Source: Micractinium sp. NFX-FRZ
Taxonomy: Eukaryota; Chlorophyta; Trebouxiophyceae; Chlorellales; Chlorellaceae
Reading direction: 5' to 3'
DNA length: 64,000 nucleotides
Assembly: GCA_029339195.1 (NCBI GenBank)
Contig: JAPTJF010000280.1
Location: forward strand, 19,619 to 83,618
Of the stretch, positions 55,509 through 64,000 are shown in pieces (position 1 is the stretch's first letter; the number at the start of each line of letters is the position of its first letter). The notes under the pieces were generated by a model, which did not search any database, had not been told where the DNA came from, and saw nothing but the letters and a program-made list of their open reading frames with translations. A program made the translations under genes and the position numbers.

Positions 55509-58500
55509 ATGACGCCCCGTAGCTGCATCCTTGCGCTGTTGGCGCTCCTGTCGGCCGCACAGGCCAGGTGAGGCACCACGCGGGGGTAAGCAACGTTCGC
55601 TCCGGTTCGGCGAGCGCGGTTCCATGGCACGGCGGTGAGGGGAAGCCGCCGCCTATGCCGCCGCCCGCCAGCTCAGCTGGTGCCGCCAGCGCTTCCTGCC
55701 TGCAGGGACCTGCTGGCCCCCAAGTGTGCCCTGCCCAAGCTCCTCTGCAACGGCGCTTGCGTGAACGGCAATCTGCCCCAGAACTGCGGCGCTTGCGGCA
55801 ACCAGTGCAGGCCAGGTAGGGGCGGCCAGAGGGGCGGCTCCATTTCTAGACTTGCGGCGTTCGCTGCGCCCGCTGCTGCAGGGCTGGGCCTGCCCAGCAG
55901 CCCTGATGCTCAGGCCCTCTGTCCCCAACTCACACCCCCTGGCACGCCCCCACCCCGCTGCTGCAGGCGAGGCGTGCGCTGGCAACCCAAAAGTCTGCAA
56001 GTGCGGACCCTTTTCCAACCGCTGCAACAAAGGTGCGCACCGTGCCAGCCTGCCTGCCGCCCAGCCCGCCCGCCCGGCCAGGCCCCCCCCCTCGGGTGTG
56101 CGCGCTGCTGGCCACCAACAGCACTAGTGAGACCCATCTTGCCCCTTTCTTGCTTGCACCCTGTGCCAGCTCAGCCTGCTTGCGCCCTTCCCCACCTCGC
56201 CAGCTCAGCAGGGGTTCCCCCGTACCTCACCCCACCCCCTGCCCCCGCCCTCCCACCCTGCAGACCAAGCGTGCGTGGATGACAAGTGTGTGTGCGACCC
56301 CGCCCAGGGCCTCAGCCAGTGCCAGGCTGGCTGCGTGAAGCTTCTGGAGGACGTGTCCAACTGCGGCAGGTGGGTGGGTGGGCATATATAAAGCAGGGTT
56401 AGCCTATTGTTAATTGTAAACAGCAGGGTTGGGTGAGGAGGGCAGGCAGTGCATGCCTACGACTGCCCCTTCATGCACCGCCCCATGTGCATCACACGCC
56501 TGACCGCCCCTCCCTCCCCCCTCACCCTCCCTGCCCCTGCAGCTGCGGCAACGTCTGCGGCAACGTCGCCGTCCCCGAGTGCATTGCCGGCGAGTGCAAG
56601 ACCTGCGCCTCCAACGCCGACTGCCCCTGTGAGCAACACCCACGCCCTGTGCGTGCCCACTGGCTGCCCTGCCTGCCTGCTGCGCCGCCGGCAGCGCTGG
56701 TTGCCCTGCGGATTTGCCACTTAATGCACAGCCCGCTCGCCTGCCCTCTAGCCCACCTGCTCACCTTGCTGCCCTGCCTGGCCCTCCATCCATCCCCTCC
56801 CCGCTGCCGCAGCTGACAGCCCCGTGTGCGACGCCGGCACCTGCGTGAACTGCGCCGCCCAGGGCCTGACCCAGTGCGGCGACGTGTGCGTGGACACCCA
56901 GAGCGACGAGGCCAACTGTGGCAGGTGGGCGAGCGGGATGGGCAGGGTCTGGGCTGCTCAGCTGCCTGCCAGCTGCCACCTGCCAACATGCCTGCTGCAG
57001 GCGGGTGGGCTGCTTGTCCCCTGCGCCCGCATCACTCTGTCCCACACCGCCCGCCTGCCCTTGCAGCTGCACCAACGAGTGCGGCAACGTCGCCTTCCCC
57101 GAGTGCCAGGCCGGCTCCTGCAAGACCTGCGCCTCCAATGCCGACTGCCCAGGTGCGTGCCCTGCTGCTGCCAGCTGTCACTGTGCGCCTGCCTGCTCCT
57201 TGCGCCGCTGCATAACTCTGCCACCACCCCACATCCTGCTCCCATCAACCACCCTGCAGTGCTTGCCCCGCTGCTGCCAGCTGCCAGCTGCCACTGGTGC
57301 CTGCCTGGCCTTTGCGGCCATCCTGGGGTAGTGTGCCCACCACCTCACATCCTGCTCCCATGAACCAGCCAGCCTGCCTGCGCCTGCCGTCCCTGCCTCC
57401 CTGCTCACCTTGCTGCCCTGCTTGCTGCCCTGCATGCCCTCCCCTTCCCTCCCCGCTGCCGCAGCTGACAGCCCCGTGTGCGACGCCGGCACCTGCGTGA
57501 ACTGCGCCGCCCAGGGCCTGACCCAGTGCGGCGACGTGTGCGTGGACACCCAGGGCGACGAGGCCAACTGCGGAGAGTGAGTGGGCATTCAACGCAGCAC
57601 AAACGCAGGCTGCGGGGCTGGACTGGGCTGGGCAGCAGCAGCAGCAGGGAGGGAAGGGGCAAACCAGGACGGGGCCTGCCCAAGCCACACGAGCCCCACC
57701 GTGCCGTCGGCCCTCCCCCACGCCTGCCCGCCCCCACGCCCCCTCCCTCCCCTCATCCCGACTCCTGCCCATCTCCCACTTTCCTCCCGGCAGGTGCGCC
57801 AACGAGTGCGGCAACGTTTTGTTCCCGGAGTGCGTGGCTGGCGCCTGCAAGAAGTGTGCCGACAGCGCCGACTGCCCAGGTGCGTTCACGTGCGCTAGCG
57901 CTGCCGGCCGCCCCGCCCCTGCTAGCTCCCCTCCGCCTGGCCCTGCCCCCGTCCCGCAGCACGTTGCCTGCCTGCCCTCCCACTGGCAGCTAGGCCGCCC
58001 CGCTGCGCCCTCCCCACCTGTTCGTTTCTTCATCAGATTCTGCGCCACCCTCCCGCTGCCATGCCCCTCCCCACCCCTCCCCACTCCAGCAGCTGACCAC
58101 CCCCGTTGCATCCCAGCCAGCACCTGCATCTTGTGCTCCCACGACTGCCCCCTGCACAACCTCGCCTTCCCCACTCTCTGCTGATGCCGTCCCACCCCTC
58201 ACCTGCCCTCCCCAACCCCTGCTGCAGACGACAGCCCCATCTGCAACTCCGCCGGCACCTGCGTCAAGTGCTCCCTCTACAACGAGGCCGGCCAGCTGGA
58301 CAAGGGGCTGCCCTGTGCTACGCGTGCTGCGCTGCTGGGCCAGACCGAGTTCCAGTGCGACTACCCAGAGGTCGGGGGCGGCTCCGGCAGATGCGTGGAG
58401 TGCAACCAGGTGAGGGTACTTAAATGGGGGTTTTTAATCATGAAAAAATGATGCAAGACAAACTTCTTCAGGTAGTGGGGGACGGGGCGGCCCAATGACG

Positions 58501-58947
58501 TGCTGATTGGCAGATGTCATGGTTGTAGAGTGCAAGCAGGTGAGGGGACACGCGGCGGCCCGAGGATGTGATGTAGTGTCGTGCTTTAGGCTGGGAGGCA
58601 GCGCCCACCTGGTATGCTTTGCGGTCCAATTGTGGGGCGCTCAACGTCACGGTGCAGGCTTCAGTAAGAGAACGTGTGCGCTCCTCTGGCCGGCATTGCC
58701 CCCCCGTGTTTGCTGCTGCTGCTGCTGCTGCTGGTCGGCGCGAACTCGCCCCCTCCCACCCAAAGGCAGCTTCCCACCACTGCTCCTCTGCCCCCTCCCC
58801 ATCTCATTGCAGGGTCCCCGTGCAAACGACAACGACTGCGCTTTCCTGATCAGCCACCCCTACCCTGAGGCCGCCACCATCCCCGCCATCGACCCTGCCT
58901 TCACCTACTGCTCCGCCGAGGGTGCCTGCACGGCTCCCCCGGCCTGA
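55509..58947 (+). CDS. Secreted cysteine-repeat protein (STIG1-like modules)
   Basis: Eleven exons: 55509-55567, 55706-55815, 55967-56032, 56264-56369, 56543-56628, 56813-56924, 57067-57152, 57465-57576, 57794-57879, 58228-58409, 58813-58947 (379 aa). It opens with a signal peptide (MTPRSCILALLALLSAAQA). The rest is repeated six- to eight-cysteine modules: an A type (CGNVCGNVAVPEC..CKTCASNADCP) in exons 5, 7 and 9 and a B type (DSPVCDAGTCVNC..GDVCVDTQ) in exons 6, 8 and, diverged, 10. The NCG-x-CGN-x-C spacing recalls plant stigma-specific STIG1 proteins. It is probably a cell-wall or extracellular protein. Module exons share phases, so A+B pairs can duplicate without a frame change. Confidence 0.85.
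56543..57576 (+). repeat. Two-exon A+B module duplicated in tandem (~520-650 bp)
   Basis: Exon pair 56543-56628 + 56813-56924 is repeated as 57067-57152 + 57465-57576. The B exons differ at only a few positions and the flanking introns are also alike (CCCCGCTGCCGCAGCTGACA before each B exon). Confidence 0.85.
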
Positions 58948-59542
58948 GAGCCTCATGCACACAGCTGCAGAGGCGGGTCTCTCTCTGCAAGCCCCGCTGC
59001 ACAATGCCACAAGCAAGTTTTGTTTTGTGTGGCCCATGTCTGGCCTGCCTTTTCACCTTTCCCTCCTGGGTCCGTCGCGGCATCGTCCTGAATGCCTTTC
59101 TTCTAAATCCCTTTTCCCCTGCCCTGCCCCCTGCTTGAGCATGTCTCCTGACCGCCACCTCCCTTTCCAGCGTTTTCCCCCCACCGCTCCCCCCCTACAG
59201 TTCTGCATGCCCCGCTTGAAGCGACGTCCTCCATGCCCAGTGCACATTGCAAAGCGATACTCCCTCAATGCGCCCCCATATCCCTTCCCAATACCTTCAA
59301 CCCCAGCCTCCACTCACCCATGCCCCTGCCTCAAATCCCCCACCCAATCCGCTTCCGCATGCCCTTGCATAAGTGAGCTCCTCACAGCCCCCGCCCCAAC
59401 CACCCCCCTTGCCTAAGCCAGCCAGCCAGCCGTCCCCCCTCCTTGCCAGCCATCCTCCCTGCCTAAATCACCCACAGACCTCCACCGTCATATGCCCCCT
59501 GCACCACCCTGCATTCACACACCATGCCCAGCATGCACAAGC

Positions 59543-59547
59543 TGTAA
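59543..59547 (+). terminator. Polyadenylation signal TGTAA (STIG1-like gene)
   Basis: TGTAA 596 nt after the stop at 58945-58947. The C-rich interval between them has no gene and is probably 3' UTR. Confidence 0.5.
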
Positions 59548-60165
59548 ACCGTTGTCAGCCAGCACAGCTGGTAATAGCATTCAGGGGAGGGTGGGGATGG
59601 AGCGCCCGGGCTGCCGGCAGTGCTTGGCTCGCAGCCGGACGAGCCTTTTGCTGATGCAACCTAGGAACTCTCTTCCCCCCCTGGTGCAACTGCCGCCGAA
59701 GCTGCAATCCCTGGCTTGCAAAGAAAGAGAGCAGCATTTATTGTAGTTGCAAAAGATATTGCGAAGAGAGGTTGGACAGAGAAGGCCTGCGCACGCCTTG
59801 CAGACGCGAAGGGCGGCGGCAATTGAGCAGCGGCGCGCTGTGGCGCCACATCGCGGCGTGCTCAGAGCGCTTGCTGCACCGCCAGAAGCGGCACGAGCAC
59901 AACCCACCTTGCTTGAGATCATGATGGCACCAACATTTAGAGCCCATTTGCTTTCGGTTTCTGGGCTTGCGCTTGAAAAGGGCAACCGCCTGTCGCGGCG
60001 GTGCTCGGGCCCGCTGACGGGCGCAGGAAGGCACTTGGGAGCTCGGCGCGCTCCCACCAGCGCTTCATGGGCTGCGCTCGACAGTAGGGGCGTTTCGGCG
60101 ACGCGCGCCGTGAGTGGGCAGCAGCTTGTTTGGCGCGAGTGCTCGTCGAAGCGCACTCTTCTTGC
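59548..60165. other. Intergenic / promoter region of the proton channel
   Basis: About 620 bp with no supported gene. A 236-codon minus-strand ORF crosses it and the channel start but has no recognisable domain. Confidence 0.5.
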
Positions 60166-63100
60166 ATGCCAGATGCTGATGCTGTGCTCACCGCGCGCTT
60201 GCAGGCTTGGGCGGGGATGACCTGCACGCCGTCGCGGCGCCCCCAGGGCTGCACCGTGGCGGCCTGCGCTGCTGCCCGCCAGGCCAGCCATCCCGCCTCC
60301 ACAGCTCAGCGCAGCCCTCTAAACTCTGCCTTTTCCTCCGTCTGTCACCGTCTGCAGCACGATGCCGCGCTGTGCCTGCCGTCCTTTCGGCTGGGCCAGC
60401 CGGGCGCCCGCCTGCGCCTTGGCGGCCGCCCGCCCTGCCGGCGCAGCACCGCCAGCCACCAGCAGCAGCGTGCGGGGCCGGCAGCTGCAGACAGCGGCAG
60501 TTCTGACGATTACACAGAGGACGAGGAGCAGGAGGAGCAGCAGCCACCTGCAGCAGCAGCAGCAGCCGCACCTCCTGCCGACGCGGGAGGCAACGGCGTC
60601 GGCAACGGCGCGGGCGCGCTCGCCCTGGCAACCAGCGCGGCAGCGGCGGCGGCCGCGGCAGCCGGCGGCGACATGCGTGGTGGTCCGTTGTCGAGCACGG
60701 ATGAGGATGGGCGGTGGCATGATGCCATGCACCGAGCGCTCATGGAGTCTCTGCAGCCGCCGCGCTCCCAGCACCCCAGCTGGTGGGTGCTGACCTGGGG
60801 TGTGGCCTGGTCTCCACAGCATCCCACCGCACAGCATGCACAGCATGACTTGGGGTGGCCAAGGGGCCGGAGGTAGAAGTGCAGGCTGGCTGACTAGCGC
60901 GGCCGGCAGTGGGGCGGCGGCGGAGCAACAGAACAGTCCAGGCGGGCAGGCGGCCAGGCATTCGATCAGATTCAGCGCCCTATCCCCTATCTCTCGCTGT
61001 TGCTCTCACTTGCCCCGCCTGTCCCCTGCCGCTGGCCCCACTCTGCTGCCTGCCCCCCTGCCGTGTGCAGGTGGGGCCAGCGCTTCCACAAGCTGCAGCG
61101 TCGCATGGCCGAGGCGCTGGAGTCGCGTGAGGCTCACTACCTGGTCATTGGCCTTGTACTGCTGGACCTGGCCATTGTACTGACTGAGCTGGTGCTGTCC
61201 TCCTTCTACCCCACGCCCGAGCTGGCGCCGCACATCGGTGGGTGGAGGGCAGCAGGGGGCGGAGCCGAGGGAAAACGAGGGGTGGGCCAGCGGTGCGCAT
61301 GTCCTGCTTGTCTGTCGGGGGGGCATCCTGGCCACCCACTTGTTGTTTCTTACCTCTTCGGCCTCGTGCCTGTCAACATATGCATGCGCATGTCCCTGTG
61401 CTGCTCCCATAACTGCACCATTGAGCCTTGCACCTGTGCCTCTCTCGTCACCACTTCAACGGTGCAGTCCACGTGGCGGAGGAGGCGCTGTCGTACACCT
61501 CCATCGGCATCCTGGCCACCTTCACCGCTGAGCTGGCGGCCAAGCTGCTGGTCTTTGGCTTCAAGTACTTCACACACTCCAAGTGCGTCATACAGCTCCA
61601 CCTTGCCCCTCTGTGCTTCACGTGTATGCCATCACCTCCTTCGACCCGACTGCCTGTGCTGACCTCCTGTTCCCCGCCTGCGGCTGGCACACGCTCACAC
61701 TCTCCCTTTCTTGCCTGCCCCTCTACAGCTGGCACATGTTTGATGCCGTGGTGGTGGTCACCTCTTTCACCCTGGAGCTCAGCCTGCGGGGCGTGGCCCA
61801 GGAGGTCGCCTCCCTCCTCATCTTCTTCCGGTGAGTAAGGGGCATCAGAACAGCAGGCAGCGCAGGGCGGAGCGCCGCCGTGTGCTTGTTCCCCAGCTTG
61901 CTATGGGGTGGGTTTGGCGGCCCAGGAGGTCGCCTCCCGCCTCATCTTCTTCCGGTGAGGGGGAGCAGGGTGGGTGCACGAGCCTTGCCCTTTGCCAACA
62001 TGACCCACACCCCTAGCCTGTAACGCATCATGCACGCCGTGGCTGAGGCCATGAAGCTGAGCCACTCTTCTCAACATGCATCAAGTGGAACCCTCCTTTG
62101 TCTCTTTTTATTTTGCAGGCTGTGGCACATCATGCACAGCGTCGCCGAGGCCATGGAGCTGAACCACGCCGTCCAGCATGTCGACTCTTCTTTCTTTTGC
62201 CCACTGTGCAGGTTGTGGCGCATCATGCGCATCATGCATGGCGTGGCCGAGGCAATGGAGCTGAACCACTCTCAAGAGATGAGCCGCCTGCACGCACGCA
62301 ACCAGCAGCTGGAGGCGGTGAGGGGGCGGGGCCTGCGAAGGCGGCGCGGCGCGGTTGCCATTTTTTTTTTTTTGTAACCACCCTGCAAGCACGCAGCCAG
62401 CAGCTGGAGGCGCTGAGGGGGCGGGGGCTGGTAGGGCGGGAGGGCGGTGCGGCCGCCAACCATGCACCAGAATTAAATTGCCGCCAACCAACCGCATGGG
62501 TGTTGCAACCGCTGGGTCCTTTCGCTCATCACGCCTCATTACAACTCTATGATTGATATCGAACACTCGTGTGGGTGCCTCTCCCTGCCCTGCCCCGCCT
62601 GCAGGAGCTGTCTGTGTTGCAGCAGCGGGTGCAGGAGGTGCAGCAGCAGGTGGGTGGCTACGCACCAACATGCCGGACATGTTTACTCCGCGGGGCATGC
62701 CTTTATAAAAGGCTGTGCTGGCGGGCAGGCGCTGCGCCTCCGTAATCAGAAGGATGCTGCGACTGCTGACCGCTGTGGCTGCTGGCAATGTTGCCAACAC
62801 CTGAGCGCTGGCAGCAGCTGAAGCCGGGTACGAGTGCTGCCCACGGCGCGCCCTCACAAAACACACACACACACACACACCACCCCTCCTTCCCACGCTT
62901 TCCTCCACCTGTCCTCCCTGCCAGGTGGCACTGCTGAACGTGGCGGCGGCTGCCAAGGGCATTGACCTCCAATACATCCTTGTCACCGCCGCGGCCACGC
63001 AGCAGCAGCTGGCATCGGTAGCTCAGCAGCAGCTTCTGGCGGCCGCGGCGGCTACCGCCTCCAAGGGCATGGAGCTGCAGACCATCCTGGCGGCAGCGGC

Positions 63101-63422
63101 AGCGCAGCAGCAGCAGGTGGCGGCCACCGCGCAGCAGCAGCTGCTGTCGGCGGCCGCCGCGGCCGCCGCGGCGGGCACCCCGCTGCCTGCAGCCTCCGGG
63201 CCGCTCTCTCCTGCCCCTTCCTCTGGCACGCCGCAGCTGCTGAATGGTGACGCAGCGGCGGCTGCTGTTGCGGCCAAGCTGGCACACTCGCAGCCGCATG
63301 ACGGAGCCTCGCACCGCAGCAGCAGCAGCAGCCAAAGCGGCAGCAGCCCGAGCGGCAGCAGCAGCTCCGGCCACCACAGTGAGACTGCCAGCAGCAGCGG
63401 TGGACTTGCCTCTGACGCATGA
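60166..63422 (+). CDS. Voltage-gated proton channel (Hv1-type)
   Basis: Exons 60166-60782, 61071-61237, 61468-61582, 61729-61830, 62212-62317, 62605-62649, 62925-63422 (549 aa). The start at 60166 (MPDADAVL) is the first in-frame ATG; an earlier spliced start is possible. A long acidic, Ala-rich N-terminus precedes a lone voltage-sensor domain: S1 YLVIGLVLLDLAIVLTEL with the selectivity Asp, S2 with EL in FTAELAAKLL, S3 WHMFDAVVVVTSF, and S4 IFFR + LWRIMRIMHG giving R-x-x-R-x-x-R with the Hv1 Trp. No pore domain follows, as in Hv1, and a coiled coil (RLHARNQQLEA; LQQRVQEVQQQ) suits dimerisation. The C-terminus is Gln/Ala then Ser-rich. Hv1 extrudes protons to control pH. The S4 exon has two degraded upstream copies. 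Confidence 0.93.
61907..61965 (+). repeat. Exon echo of proton-channel exon 61729-61830 end and donor
   Basis: GGCCCAGGAGGTCGCCTCCC then GCCTCATCTTCTTCCGGTGAG is almost identical to 61796-61836. The donor is intact, so a transcript using it would retain about 120 nt. Confidence 0.9.
62017..62065 (+). pseudogene. S4-exon copy 1 of the proton channel, with stop codon
   Basis: After a CCCTAG acceptor-like site the sequence reads CCTGTAACGCATCATGCACG, homologous to the S4 exon. In the channel frame the Trp codon is replaced by TAA, so inclusion would end the protein at S4. Confidence 0.8.
62119..62170 (+). pseudogene. S4-exon copy 2 of the proton channel, sensor arginines lost
   Basis: After the acceptor TTTTGCAG at 62111-62118 the copy reads, in frame, LWHIMHSVAEAMELNH. 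Compared with copy 3 (LWRIMRIMHGVAEAMELNH) the second sensor Arg is His, the segment is three residues shorter and the third Arg is gone. The copy stays open through the next acceptor, so it could be an alternative exon. Confidence 0.8.
62390..62445 (+). repeat. Exon echo of proton-channel exon 62212-62317 end
   Basis: ACGCAGCCAGCAGCTGGAGG then CGCTGAGGGGGCGGGG repeats 62295-62332. The donor GT is changed to CT in the copy. Confidence 0.85.
62862..62880 (+). repeat. (CA)n microsatellite
   Basis: Pure CA run in the last intron of the proton channel. Confidence 0.9.
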
Positions 63423-64000
63423 GCCAGGCTTTGGCTCGGCTGGCTGCCCTGTGAGCAGCGCTTGTCCCGTGTTTTTACCCCGATCTGTGCTTGTCCTTTT
63501 TGTGCCCGGCTTCTCGCTACACGCTGACAGTGCCGGAGAATGGATGTTTGATCATGTTGGCGAATTGATCCACTGTTGGGCACAACGGGTCTCCTTTTGT
63601 ATTTTGTATATGCGGGGTCTCTCACTCTGTATTTGCTACTGCAAGCATTCTACAGACAGTCGAGTTGAGCACGCCTGCCGGACCTTGGCGTTAGGGTGTA
63701 GAATGGAAAGAGGGTGGGGTCAGAAGTGGTCTGGACAGAGGTAACAATGTTGCCTGCACTGAGAAGATGCTCATCACAGCGTGATGATGATGCACGGGCA
63801 CACATCTAAGCCGAGTGCTACGTGGCGCCGCCAGCTGCCGCTGCCCCGCCCCGCTGGCGCTGGCACTCCCCCGCGCTGAGAGCCACCCACATTGACGGCC
63901 AATGAACTGGATCATTACGTATAGCAGATGCGGCAGCCAAAATAGCGGCGGACGCGCAGTCTAGCGAGGAGCCAGGGGCGGCAGAAGAGGAGGCCCTTAC
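63423..64000. other. 3' flank of the proton channel; no gene seen
   Basis: No TGTAA is found in the 578 bp to the window end. The last 300 bp show no splice-consistent coding. Confidence 0.5.

Noticed and set aside
59581..60291. 236-codon minus-strand ORF before the proton channel
   Set aside because: No domain, no supporting splice sites, and it overlaps the channel's first exon.

Overview
The window is nuclear DNA of a GC-rich, intron-dense green alga, most likely a Chlorella-like trebouxiophyte. The evidence is: coding DNA split into short exons (17-120 bp is common) with clear GT..AG borders (about 120 introns modelled by eye), TGTAA 3'-end signals typical of chlorophytes, alanine/glutamine/glycine-rich low-complexity tracts, and a gene set (proton channel, PiT phosphate transporter, plant-type MORC, AE7/MIP18) that fits a green alga. 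I see no bacterial-style operons, rRNA, tRNA, CRISPR array or intact transposon.

Layout, left to right: P-protein/ArsB-type permease (+, 5' end outside the window, ends 6972); MYND-finger protein (+, 7930-9351); MORC-type GHKL protein with a Gln-rich tail (-, 10613-15319); PiT/PHO4 phosphate transporter (+, 16904-22345, 3' end missing); AE7/MIP18 iron-sulfur assembly factor (-, 22620-23503, 3' end missing); bZIP factor (+, 23846-25954); alpha/beta hydrolase (-, 27719-33207); a tandem pair of small MGCC cysteine-rich proteins (+, 33525-34287 and 34681-35403, the second truncated); TBC1D22-type Rab-GAP (-, 36383-40739); kinesin (+, 41197-47811); secreted cysteine-rich protein (-, 48647-50606 and further 5'); atypical SDR (+, 51405-54777); secreted STIG1-like cysteine-repeat protein (+, 55509-58947); Hv1-type voltage-gated proton channel (+, 60166-63422). 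Divergent neighbours share short promoter regions (AE7/bZIP 342 bp, hydrolase/MGCC1 317 bp, TBC/kinesin 457 bp). The genes are unrelated in function; this is an ordinary mixed nuclear neighbourhood.

What stands out is structural. First, many introns carry decayed direct copies of the edge of the neighbouring exon, often with its splice site. I call these 'exon echoes'. They occur in at least nine of the fifteen genes and are densest in the TBC gene and the proton channel. In the proton channel the S4 voltage-sensor exon exists in three tandem copies and only the last encodes all three sensor arginines. Second, the MORC protein has lost most ATPase motif residues. Third, a run of 52 A followed by 24 C at 22524-22599 separates two convergent genes that both lack their last exons, which looks like a collapsed gap. 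Fourth, at least six introns use GC-AG borders, three of them in the SDR gene. All exon borders are hand-drawn from the sequence and frame continuity; none has been checked against transcripts.
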